DNA of 64,000 nucleotides from JASHVB01 sp035523995 (GTDB lineage Bacteria > Pseudomonadota > Alphaproteobacteria > Acetobacterales > Acetobacteraceae): positions 1 through 64,000 of the forward strand of contig DATKPQ010000103.1 in assembly GCA_035523995.1 (NCBI GenBank). The letters are read 5' to 3'. Shown piece after piece: positions 25,579-32,830 of the stretch; positions within the stretch are counted from its first letter, which is position 1; the number at the start of each line of letters is the position of its first letter. A program made the position numbers and the translations under genes. The notes beneath the pieces are model-generated. The model was not told where the DNA came from and did no database searches. It saw only the letters and a list, made by a program, of their open reading frames with translations.

Positions 25579-26595
25579 ATGAGCCTGAACCAGCCTTCCG
25601 TTGCCATCGTCGGTGCCACCGGAGCAGTGGGCGCGGAACTTTTGCTGTGCCTGGAGCAACGGAATTTCCCGTTGTCATGCCTTCGCTTGCTGGCATCGGC
25701 GCGATCCGCAGGGCGCTGCCTTTGCTTTCGCGGCGATGCCATCAGGGTGGAAGAATTGAAAGACGCGACCTTGTCCGGCATCGATATCGCATTGTTCTCC
25801 GCTGGCAGCGATGTCTCGCGCCGGTTCGCACCCGTTGCCGTGGAGCGAGGCGCGGTTGTTGTCGACAATTCCTCGGCCTTTCGCATGGAACCTGATGTCC
25901 CACTGGTCGTGCCCGAGGTGAACGCGGATGCCATCGCCGCGCATCGCGGCATCATTGCGAACCCCAACTGCGTCGCCGTCGTCGCGGTTATGGCGTTGTG
26001 GCCGCTGCACCGGCGCTGCCGCATCCGCCGGGTGATTGCTGCCACCTATCAGGCCGCGTCCGGCGCAGGGGCGGCGGCGATGACGGAATTGCGCGAGTCC
26101 ACCGCTGCGTTTCTCGCCGGCCATAACTACGCCAACCGCATCCTGGCCCATCCCTACGCCTTCAATCTGTTCTCGCACGATACTGCCGTTGACCCGTCTA
26201 CCGGCTATAACCAGGAAGAAACCAAGGTGATGCAGGAGATGCGCAAGATCATGCAGGACGAGGCCCTGCGCATCGGGGTAACGTGTATCCGCGTCCCCGT
26301 CCTGCGTGCGCATTCGATCGCTCTGACAGTGGAATTCAGCGCGCCCGTGTCGGCGGCTGAAGCGCGCGACGTATTGTCGTGTGCGCCGGGGGTAAGGCTG
26401 GTCGATGACGTGCAGCACAATCATTTCCCTATGCCGGTCGAGGCGTCGGGCAAGGACGATATCCTGGTTGGCCGCATCCGACAGGATGTCAGCGATCCGT
26501 CTGGGCATTCGATTGTACTGTTCGTTGCTGGCGATCAGTTGCGAAAGGGGGCGGCGCTGAATGCGGTGCAGATTGCCGAGAAGTTGCTGGGGTAG
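25579..26595 (+). CDS. asd: aspartate-semialdehyde dehydrogenase
   Basis: A 338-residue enzyme that reduces aspartyl phosphate to aspartate semialdehyde with NADPH, the branch point to lysine, threonine and methionine (and to diaminopimelate for the cell wall). Seen: the Rossmann motif VAIVGATGAVGAE at residues 8-20, DNSSAFRMEPDVPLVVPEVN near 98-117, NPNCVAV with the catalytic Cys near 132, YQAASGAG near 157-164, and RVPVLRAHSIAL with the catalytic His near 245. Length is normal. It is preceded by a promoter and attenuator and has no co-directional gene close behind it. Confidence 0.93.
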   Translation: MSLNQPSVAIVGATGAVGAELLLCLEQRNFPLSCLRLLASARSAGRCLCFRGDAIRVEELKDATLSGIDIALFSAGSDVSRRFAPVAVERGAVVVDNSSAFRMEPDVPLVVPEVNADAIAAHRGIIANPNCVAVVAVMALWPLHRRCRIRRVIAATYQAASGAGAAAMTELRESTAAFLAGHNYANRILAHPYAFNLFSHDTAVDPSTGYNQEETKVMQEMRKIMQDEALRIGVTCIRVPVLRAHSIALTVEFSAPVSAAEARDVLSCAPGVRLVDDVQHNHFPMPVEASGKDDILVGRIRQDVSDPSGHSIVLFVAGDQLRKGAALNAVQIAEKLLG

Positions 26596-26621
26596 GGCGC
26601 CTGACGTTGCGGTCTCGCATT

Positions 26622-26730
26622 CATATCATTGTGAAGAACGAAGTGACGAAGCAATCTCGGGCGAGCAGTGCGCAAATGGCTGGTGCGCTCTTTCGAAGGG
26701 GATTGCTTCGTCGCTTCGCCTCTAGCAAGA
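26622..26730. repeat. family B repeat, copy 2
   Basis: CATTGTGAAGAACGAAGTGACGAAGCAATC on the left and GATTGCTTCGTCGCTTCGCCTCTAGC on the right are inverted copies around a centre with CGAGCAGTGCGC and GCGCTCTTTCG. It occupies the first part of the 392-base gap between asd and the MmgE/PrpD gene. Confidence 0.75.
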
Positions 26731-26737
26731 ACGTTCC

Positions 26738-26844
26738 CGTCATGGCCGGGCTCGACCGGGCCATCTTCCCCAACTGATCGGGCGCGCACAGAACGCGTCC
26801 CGATCGATGATGCGCAGATGGCCGGGTCAAGCCCGGCCATGACG
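26738..26844. repeat. family C repeat, copy 1
   Basis: A 107-base element with perfect 14-base terminal inverted repeats, CGTCATGGCCGGGC at 26738-26751 and GCCCGGCCATGACG at 26831-26844. Further inner complementarity (GATGGCCC, GATCG) would fold it into a long hairpin. It directly follows a family B repeat. The other half of the gap, up to 26987, shows no gene. Confidence 0.75.
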
Positions 26845-26987
26845 AAAAACGTGTGGCGCGCCGCATTTTCATCCAACCGCGGGTCGGCCCGTCCGGCCGG
26901 TGGCAACTTACAATGACAGAAGTACGCCCTGGCAATGAGCGACGGAGACGTCGCTTCTGACCGTGTCAACCGGCAGCTCTGGCCGAA

Positions 26988-28346
26988 TCAACCAGCCGCG
27001 AGCCCCAAGACTTCGCGCACAGTCGGCTGCGCATCCATGCCACGGATCGCCGCGATCAGCGCCTGCGTGCGCGTCGCACCCAGGATTTGCTCGACCAGTG
27101 CGGCGAACTTTGCCTCCAGCCGCGCGCCCTGCGCTGCAACGTCCGTCATCGGCACGCCTGAATCATGCCGGGCCGTCACGCGCCGTCCGTCGGTCAGCAG
27201 CACCTCCAGTTCCGCCAGCGTATTCGGCATATCGCGGCGGAATTCGAATTCCAGCTTGTCGCGCAACGTTACCAGCGTCGGATCGGCGGTGGTGGTTTCC
27301 GAATAACTGGACATCCGGCCGGTATCCACGCCGGCCAGTCCCATCGCCGTGGTCAGCCGGAGGGAAAACTTCGCTTCCAGTCCGGTGCGCGGGGCAGGGA
27401 TGTTGCAGATGCGGTCGCTCGCCTCGTCGATCCGCAGCCGGATGCGTTCCACCTGTGCGGGCGTCACACTGTATTGCTCGCGCAGCTTCCGCGCGGCCTC
27501 GATTGGAGCGTGCGTCATGTAGCAGGCGGCGTGGTATTTGAAGAGATTGTTGCGGATATGCCAGCCGTTCGGCGGCGTTTCCATCCCGCGTTCCGGATGA
27601 AAGTCGGGGCTGTGCGTGCGAGCAAAACCCTGCGCGCATTCCAAAACGTCGGCCCGGCTGGTGAAACCGCGTGCCGCCAGCCTCGCCGCAAGCAAGCCAT
27701 GGTACGAAGCCTTGCCGGCGTGCAGCGGCTTACACATCGTACCGAACATCGACTTCAGACCCGTCGCCTGCGTGCCGGCAATTCCCAGCGCCAGAGCGAA
27801 CTTGTCGCCGTCAAGTCCGAGCAAATGCGCACAGGCCGCGGCAGCGCCGAAGCTGCCGACCGTCGCGGTGGCGTGGAAGCCGAGCATGTCATAGTGCCCC
27901 GGCGCGATCACGCGCCCGATCCGGCATTGCAGTTCGTACCCGGCGACGAACGCCGTCAGCGCGTCAGCGCCACTCGCGCCACGCGTTTCGGCCAGCGCGA
28001 GCAAGCCAGGCAGGATCGCCACCGAGGGATGGCCCGGCATCGCGAGGTTCACGTCGTCGAAATCCAGCGCGTGCGACGCGGCGCCGTTCACCAGCGCCGC
28101 GGACAGTGCCGGCAGCTTCGCCCCGCGCGCCACCACGGTCGCCGCGGCAATGCCGCCTTGCTCCCGCATCTCGTCCAGCAGAATGGTGGTGAGGTCGTCG
28201 TGGGCGCCGGCGACAGCGCAGGCCAGGTAGTCCAGGACGCATTGCCGCGCCCAGGCACGCACGTCCTCGGGCAACGAGGCGTAGGTAAGGGTGCGGGCTT
28301 GCTCGGCCAGCGTACGGGTGAGGGCAGAGGGGGCGATGTAGGTCAT
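26988..28346 (-). CDS. MmgE/PrpD family protein
   Basis: A 452-residue protein of the 2-methylcitrate dehydratase (PrpD) / cis-aconitate decarboxylase / MmgE superfamily. Seen: VRAWARQCVLDYLACAVAGA near residues 25-45, ASHALDFDDVN near 90-100 with the conserved His-x-x-Asp-x-Asp, PGHPSVAILPGLLALAE, GTMCKPLHAGKASYHGLLAA, and a mixed alpha/beta C-terminal lid. Members of this family that are not linked to prpBC often act on other hydroxy-acids or isomers. No methylcitrate genes are nearby, so the reaction is open. GGGAGACCCC precedes the ATG at 28346. Confidence 0.87.
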   Translation of the reverse strand: MTYIAPSALTRTLAEQARTLTYASLPEDVRAWARQCVLDYLACAVAGAHDDLTTILLDEMREQGGIAAATVVARGAKLPALSAALVNGAASHALDFDDVNLAMPGHPSVAILPGLLALAETRGASGADALTAFVAGYELQCRIGRVIAPGHYDMLGFHATATVGSFGAAAACAHLLGLDGDKFALALGIAGTQATGLKSMFGTMCKPLHAGKASYHGLLAARLAARGFTSRADVLECAQGFARTHSPDFHPERGMETPPNGWHIRNNLFKYHAACYMTHAPIEAARKLREQYSVTPAQVERIRLRIDEASDRICNIPAPRTGLEAKFSLRLTTAMGLAGVDTGRMSSYSETTTADPTLVTLRDKLEFEFRRDMPNTLAELEVLLTDGRRVTARHDSGVPMTDVAAQGARLEAKFAALVEQILGATRTQALIAAIRGMDAQPTVREVLGLAAG

Positions 28347-28504
28347 CCGGGGTCTCCCAAATGGCTCCTGCCGATCGGATCAGCGTCGTGGGAAAGGATA
28401 GCAGTGGGCCGCACTACCTGGAACGGGCCGACACCTGCGCCATCGAAGACGGCGCCTCCACGATTGGCTGATATCGCTGGTTCAACCTCGATCGGGGCGC
28501 CGCG

Positions 28505-28519
28505 TTAACCCTCGCTTCA
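28505..28519 (+). promoter_or_regulatory. CtrA-like half-site before flgB
   Basis: TTAA-N7-TTCA, 25 bases before the flgB start. The CtrA consensus is TTAA-N7-TTAA, so one base is off. Flagellar operons are classical CtrA targets in alphaproteobacteria. Confidence 0.3.
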
Positions 28520-28543
28520 TAGTTCCCGCGTTACTCTCCCCAC

Positions 28544-28936
28544 ATGGACTCGACTCAGATCGGTCTGTTCTCGCTGGCGGAGCGTCGGTTGGCCTGGGCC
28601 GACCAGCGTCAGTCCGTGCTCGCGCAAAATATTGCCAACGCCGCCACACCCAAGTTCGAGCCGAGCGACCTGCCGTCCTTCGCCAGCACGCTCGACAGTT
28701 TCGGGCGCCTGGCACTGGTTCAAACCCAGCCGAACGATCTCCCTGGACCGACAGGCAACGCGACACCGGCCGTCGTGGAAGCGAACGCGCACGGGCCGGA
28801 CGGCAATGGCGTGGCGCTCGATACCGAGCTGATGAAGGTGGCGGACACGCAGACCACGCAGTCCCTCGTCACCACGATCTACAAGAAGTACCTGACCATG
28901 TTCGGTGAAGCGCTCGGCCATTCTTCATCGTCGTGA
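28544..28936 (+). CDS. flgB: flagellar basal-body rod protein FlgB
   Basis: A 130-residue proximal rod subunit, exported by the flagellar type III system. The N-terminal helix LAEHRLAW-type region reads LAERRLAWADQRQSVLAQNIANAATP, including the conserved N-I-A-N-A-x-T-P, and the C terminus has LMKVADTQTTQSLVTTIYKKY. First gene of flgB-flgC-fliE-fliQ-fliR-flhB. The next gene starts seven bases after its stop. Confidence 0.93.
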   Translation: MDSTQIGLFSLAERRLAWADQRQSVLAQNIANAATPKFEPSDLPSFASTLDSFGRLALVQTQPNDLPGPTGNATPAVVEANAHGPDGNGVALDTELMKVADTQTTQSLVTTIYKKYLTMFGEALGHSSSS

Positions 28937-28943
28937 GGCAGCA

Positions 28944-29351
28944 ATGGATATCGACAAGGCCCTGAACATTTCCGCCGCCGGCATGGACGCTCAAACCATG
29001 CGCCTGCGGGTGATCGCGGAGAACCTGGCCAACCAGGATACGACCGGCTCTTCGTCCGGCGCCGATGCCTATCGCCGCAAGACCATCACGTTCGAGGATC
29101 GCGTCGATGCCGCGACCGGCGAGACCACTGTACAGGTCAAGCAGATCGGCCAGGACAAGTCGCAGCAAACGCTGCGCTATGACCCGTCCAATCCGGCGGC
29201 CAACGCGGACGGCTATGTGAAGGTGCCCAACGTCAACAGCTTCATCGAGATCATGGACATGCGCGAGGCGGAACGCACCTACAGCGCCAACCTGTCGGTG
29301 CTGCAGGCGACGCGAACCATGCTGGACCGCACGATCGAGATGCTGAAATGA
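28944..29351 (+). CDS. flgC: flagellar basal-body rod protein FlgC
   Basis: A 135-residue rod subunit. Seen: ALNISAAGMDAQTMRLRVIAENLANQDTTG at the start (conserved SAxGMxAQxxRLxxxAxNLAN), VPNVNSFIEIMDMREAERTYSANL in the second half, and the C-terminal helix with RTMLDRTIEML. ATG at 28944 is preceded by GAGGCAGCA. Its end overlaps fliE (ATGA). Confidence 0.95.
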   Translation: MDIDKALNISAAGMDAQTMRLRVIAENLANQDTTGSSSGADAYRRKTITFEDRVDAATGETTVQVKQIGQDKSQQTLRYDPSNPAANADGYVKVPNVNSFIEIMDMREAERTYSANLSVLQATRTMLDRTIEMLK

Positions 29352-29671
29352 GCGACCTGACCAGCGGTAATATCCCGACCATCCGTATCACACCTGGCGA
29401 TGCGGCGAATGCCTATGCCCGCGTGGATAGCGGCAATGTCGGCGGCGGCGTCGCCGAAAGCTTCGGGTCGGTGCTGCAAAACGCGGTGAATGGGGCGATC
29501 GAGACCGGGCACACCGCGGAGACTCAGTCGATGCAGGCCATCGCGGGCACGGGCAACCTTACCGATGTCGTCACGGCTCTTTCGCGTGCGGAGCTGGCCT
29601 TGCAGACCGCCACCGCGATCCGCGATCGGGTCGTGCAGGCGTATCAGGACATCATGAAGATGCCGATATGA
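29348..29671 (+). CDS. fliE: flagellar hook-basal body protein FliE
   Basis: A 107-residue protein linking the MS ring to the rod. The family region is the C-terminal half: AESFGSVLQNAVNGAIETGHTAE near residues 35-58 and ELALQTATAIRDRVVQAYQDIMKMPI at the end. The ATG overlaps the flgC stop. In many alphaproteobacteria fliQ follows at once; here a 187-base insert of family A repeats intervenes. Confidence 0.92.
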   Translation: MSDLTSGNIPTIRITPGDAANAYARVDSGNVGGGVAESFGSVLQNAVNGAIETGHTAETQSMQAIAGTGNLTDVVTALSRAELALQTATAIRDRVVQAYQDIMKMPI

Positions 29672-29688
29672 GGGATGGATGCTCTGAA

Positions 29689-29853
29689 ACCTCTCCCGGC
29701 TGGGGCGGGGTTGAGCCGCGACGCGGATCAACGCGGCGCGAGGCGCCGGGTGAGGGTGGCCGGGTCGGTACAGTGCTCTCCTTCCTGCAGACCCGATCAC
29801 CCTCACCCTCGATCCTTTGCATCTCGACCTCTCCCGTTTCGCGGGCGAGGTTA
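29689..29853. repeat. family A repeats between fliE and fliQ
   Basis: Two family A elements face each other: CCTCTCCCGGCTGGGGCGGGG and CCGGGTGAGGGTGGCCGGGTC on the left, GACCCGATCACCCTCACCC and a hairpin ACCTCTCCCG-TTTC-CGGGCGAGGT-type (29827-29851) on the right. The last hairpin ends at the TTAAGGAA that serves as ribosome site for fliQ. Confidence 0.75.
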
Positions 29854-29858
29854 AGGAA

Positions 29859-30131
29859 ATGAACGCTGCCGACATCGCTGCCATCGTCCGTGGCGGCATG
29901 CTGGTGGTGCTGAAGATCGGCGGGCCGGTGCTGATCGCGGGCTTGCTTTCCGGCCTGGTCGTGGCCCTGGTGCAGGCTGTTACCCAGATCAACGAAGCCA
30001 CTCTTTCCTTTATTCCCAAACTGGTGGTGATCGGCCTCGTCCTGGTGTTGCTCGGCCCCTTCATGTTCACCACCCTGTCGAACTACACCCTGATGTTGTT
30101 CGACCGCGTGGTCGCAGTCGGCGGATCGTGA
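29859..30131 (+). CDS. fliQ: flagellar export apparatus protein FliQ
   Basis: A 90-residue inner-membrane part of the export gate with two long hydrophobic helices: VRGGMLVVLKIGGPVLIAGL with LSGLVVALVQAVTQINEATLSF, and LVVIGLVLVLLGPFMFTTL. The QAVTQINEATLSFIPK stretch is the family mark. Start 29859 is chosen by homology; the AAGGA site lies unusually close to the ATG and borders a repeat hairpin. The stop overlaps the GTG of fliR. Confidence 0.95.
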   Translation: MNAADIAAIVRGGMLVVLKIGGPVLIAGLLSGLVVALVQAVTQINEATLSFIPKLVVIGLVLVLLGPFMFTTLSNYTLMLFDRVVAVGGS

Positions 30132-30907
30132 CTGCCACTCCGGCCGCCTGGCTGGCTGCCCTGCCAGCCTGGAGCTTCGCCTTCATGTTGGTGCTGGCGC
30201 GGTTCGGCGCTGCCATGGCGCTGCTGCCCGGTCTCGGTGAGACCGCCGCACCGGCGGTGGTGCGCGCCGGCTTTGCGCTCAGCCTGACTTTGCTGCTGTT
30301 ACCGGTCATTTTCCCGGCACCGCCGAACGCGCCCCAGGCTGGGCTGGTCGCCGCCGGCATGATCGCAGCCGAGGTCATCACCGGGCTCTGGCTCGGCTGG
30401 CTGGCGCGGCTGGTGTGCATCGCCCTTTCGATGACCGGCCAGTTCATTTCCTATTTGCTGGGCATTTCTACCGTGCTGCAGCCGGATCCCGAGCTCGGAG
30501 CACAAAGCACTGCGCTCGCCGCTTTGTTCGATATCGTCGGGCCGGTGGTGATCCTGGTCTCCGGCCTTTACACGCTGCCACTGACCGCGCTTGCCGGCAG
30601 CTATCGCGTGATCCCAGCCGGGACAGTGCTACCTGTGGCCGACGGTGCCGCGGCCACGGTCTCCGCCGTGGCCCAGTGCTTCGGGCTGGCGCTGCGGCTG
30701 GCCTCGCCCTTCCTGCTGGCGTCGATCGTCTGGCACGTGGCAGTCGGCCTGGTCGCACGCATGGTGTCGCGGCTGCAGGTCTATTTCGTCAGCCTGCCGG
30801 GCCAGATCGCCGGCGGCCTGCTGCTGCTCGCCATGGTGTTCGGCGGCATTCTCGCCGCATGGCAGGACGCCGCACGCGACGTGTTCGGCGCGCTGCCGGG
30901 GAACTGA
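30128..30907 (+). CDS. fliR: flagellar export apparatus protein FliR
   Basis: A 259-residue export-gate membrane protein with about six hydrophobic segments: FAFMLVLARFGAAMALLPGLGE near residue 18, LWLGWLARLVCIALSMTGQFISYLLG near 83-108, and a C-terminal pair with ARMVSRLQVYFVSLPGQIAGG. GTG start overlapping the fliQ stop (GTGA). flhB follows two bases after its stop. Confidence 0.95.
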   Translation: MTATPAAWLAALPAWSFAFMLVLARFGAAMALLPGLGETAAPAVVRAGFALSLTLLLLPVIFPAPPNAPQAGLVAAGMIAAEVITGLWLGWLARLVCIALSMTGQFISYLLGISTVLQPDPELGAQSTALAALFDIVGPVVILVSGLYTLPLTALAGSYRVIPAGTVLPVADGAAATVSAVAQCFGLALRLASPFLLASIVWHVAVGLVARMVSRLQVYFVSLPGQIAGGLLLLAMVFGGILAAWQDAARDVFGALPGN

Positions 30908-30909
30908 TC

Positions 30910-31992
30910 GTGGCCGTGGACACCCCACAGCAGGACCGTACCGAAGCCGCCACGCCACGCCGCCTGCAACGCGCCCGCGAAGAAGGCCGGGTACCGGTCT
31001 CCCGCGAGGTCCAACTCTTCGGCGGCCTGGCCGCTGTGACGCTCGTGCTGGTCTGGAGTTCCAGCGCCACAGGGCACGATCTGACGGTGCGCCTTGCCGC
31101 CTTCCTGGAGCATGCAGATGCAAGGGCATTGGCCGGTCCCGAGGGGTTGGCGCTCGCCTGGACCGCGGCCTGGCACGGCGCGGCGCCCATCATACTGGCG
31201 GCGCTGGCGACCGGCGTGGCGGCGGCGCTGCTGCAGACCGGGTTTCTGATCCACGGCGGCGCGCTGCAGCCCGACCTGAGCCGCGTCAGCCCCATTGCCG
31301 GCTTCGGTCGCTTATTCTCTCGCGACCATCTGATGGAGGCGCTGAAATCGATCGCGAAAGTGGCCGTGCTCGGCTTCATCTTCTGGCGCGTGCTGGAAGG
31401 CGACCTGCCGGACCTGCTGCAATCGCCGCGCTGGGAACCGCAGGTGCTGTTGACGCGGACCCTGACCCCCGTACTGCACCTGTTGTTCGTGGTGCTGGCG
31501 CTGCAAGCGGCGATTGCTGCCTACGATGTGTTCTGGGTACGGCTGCGCTACGCCCAGCAATTGCGCATGAGCAAGGAAGACATCCGCGAAGAGCAGCGGG
31601 AGACCGAAGGGGACCCGAAGATCAAGGCGCGGATCAAGCAGATCCGCACACAGCGGGCGCGCAGGCGCATGCTGGCGGCGGTGCCGAAAGCGACCGTCGT
31701 GGTGACCAACCCGACGCATTACGCAGTCGCGCTTGCCTACGATCGGGCGCGTAACGCGGCGCCGCGCGTGGTCGCCAAGGGTGTGGATTCGCTGGCTGCC
31801 CGCATCCGCGAGGTGGCGGCGGCAAACCACGTGCCACTGGTTGCCAATCCGCCGCTGGCGCACGCGCTATACCGGGTGGAACTGGAAACCGAGATTCCGG
31901 CCGAGCATTATCAGGCCGTCGCGGAAATCATCGCTTATGTCTGGCGGCTTGGGCAGCGCAGCCGTCCCATTGCGGCGGGCCGCGTGATCTGA
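30910..31992 (+). CDS. flhB: flagellar export switch protein FlhB
   Basis: A 360-residue protein with four transmembrane helices and a cytoplasmic autocleaving domain. Seen: DRTEAATPRRLQRAREEGRV at residues 9-28, MSKEDIREEQRETEGDPKIKARIK linking to the soluble domain, the self-cleavage motif NPTHYAVAL near 266-274, and PLAHALYR near the end. The GTG at 30910 places the conserved start correctly; the longer frame from 30415 is a shadow of fliR. Last gene of the flagellar block. Confidence 0.95.
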   Translation: MAVDTPQQDRTEAATPRRLQRAREEGRVPVSREVQLFGGLAAVTLVLVWSSSATGHDLTVRLAAFLEHADARALAGPEGLALAWTAAWHGAAPIILAALATGVAAALLQTGFLIHGGALQPDLSRVSPIAGFGRLFSRDHLMEALKSIAKVAVLGFIFWRVLEGDLPDLLQSPRWEPQVLLTRTLTPVLHLLFVVLALQAAIAAYDVFWVRLRYAQQLRMSKEDIREEQRETEGDPKIKARIKQIRTQRARRRMLAAVPKATVVVTNPTHYAVALAYDRARNAAPRVVAKGVDSLAARIREVAAANHVPLVANPPLAHALYRVELETEIPAEHYQAVAEIIAYVWRLGQRSRPIAAGRVI

Positions 31993-32009
31993 CTGGCCGT
32001 TGCGGCCAG
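31993..32009. terminator. hairpin between convergent flhB and acdR
   Basis: CTGGCCG-TTG-CGGCCAG forms a seven-base stem in the 43-base gap between two convergent genes. There is no T run on either side, so an intrinsic terminator is only possible, not shown. Confidence 0.35.
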
Positions 32010-32035
32010 CCAGCACATCCGAGCGCCAGGATGGC

Positions 32036-32515
32036 TCATACCGGCAACAAGCCGTCGGTCTTGATTTCGTTCATCACGAAGAAGGTGCGAACCTGCCGCA
32101 CGCCGGGCAAGCCGATGATCCTCTCGCTGTGCAAGCGGTTGAAGGCTGGCAGATCGCGGACGCGGATGCGCAGGAAGTAATCCACCTCGCCGGCTACCAG
32201 GACGCATTCCAGTACTTGTTCCATTTCCCGCACGGCTTGCTCGAAGGCGGCGAAACTCTCCGGCGTGGAGCGGTCGAGCACGACACCCACCAGAACCAGC
32301 GTGGCGCGGCCGACCGCGTCCGGGTCGAGCATTGCGCGCACCCCGCGGATTACGCCGCGGCGGAACAAGCTTCGCGTGTGGGTCCAGCAGGCGGCGGGGC
32401 TGAGCCCGACTTCCCGCGCAAGCGCGGCGTTGGAGAGGCGTCCGTCCCGTTGCAGGGCCCGCAGGATGCGCCGGTCGAGCGGCGTGAGCTCGGCACTGGG
32501 TGGATTGCTGGGCAT
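32036..32515 (-). CDS. acdR: Lrp/AsnC-type regulator, likely AcdR
   Basis: A 159-residue Lrp-family regulator: helix-turn-helix LDRRILRALQRDGRLSNAALAREVGLSPAACW at residues 13-45, and an RAM effector domain (LVLVGVVLDRSTPESFAAFE, VAGEVDYFLRIRVRDLPAFN, FFVMNEIKTDGLLPV). It is divergent from the ACC deaminase gene; in pseudomonads and rhizobia an Lrp-type gene in this exact position, acdR, activates acdS when ACC is present. The assignment rests on this context. The start at 32515 is the ATG nearest the domain; the longer frame runs into a repeat element. Confidence 0.8.
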   Translation of the reverse strand: MPSNPPSAELTPLDRRILRALQRDGRLSNAALAREVGLSPAACWTHTRSLFRRGVIRGVRAMLDPDAVGRATLVLVGVVLDRSTPESFAAFEQAVREMEQVLECVLVAGEVDYFLRIRVRDLPAFNRLHSERIIGLPGVRQVRTFFVMNEIKTDGLLPV

Positions 32516-32672
32516 GCAAACATTCTTCGGAGATGATCCCTCCAAGGCGGAGGATATCTGCGGGTCACGAGCACGGACAGTATTTTTCGATGAACCGTCC
32601 CGTAGAAACGAAGCACCTCGCGCTGGGAACCGGCTAATGTCGTGATCCTGAGGGATGGCGGCCGCTCTGCAT

Positions 32673-32764
32673 GTCACTGCGAGCGAAGCGAAGCACTCTC
32701 GGCCGAGAGAGAGAGAGCGTGCGCTCGCTCGGTGGGGATTGCTTCGCTTCGTTGGCAATGACAG
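32673..32764. repeat. family B repeat in the acdR-acdS intergenic region
   Basis: GTCACTGCGAGCGAAGCGAAGCA on the left and GATTGCTTCGCTTCGTTGGCAATGAC on the right, inverted, around a centre with GAGAGAGAGAGAG. It takes up about 92 of the 315 bases between the divergent genes, leaving some 157 bases on the acdR side and 66 on the acdS side for promoters. Confidence 0.8.
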
Positions 32765-32830
32765 CAGGCGCGATCCGTCAGAGTTGCAACACTAGGAATT
32801 GGGCACCTTTACCCGTGCCCGGAGCGACCG

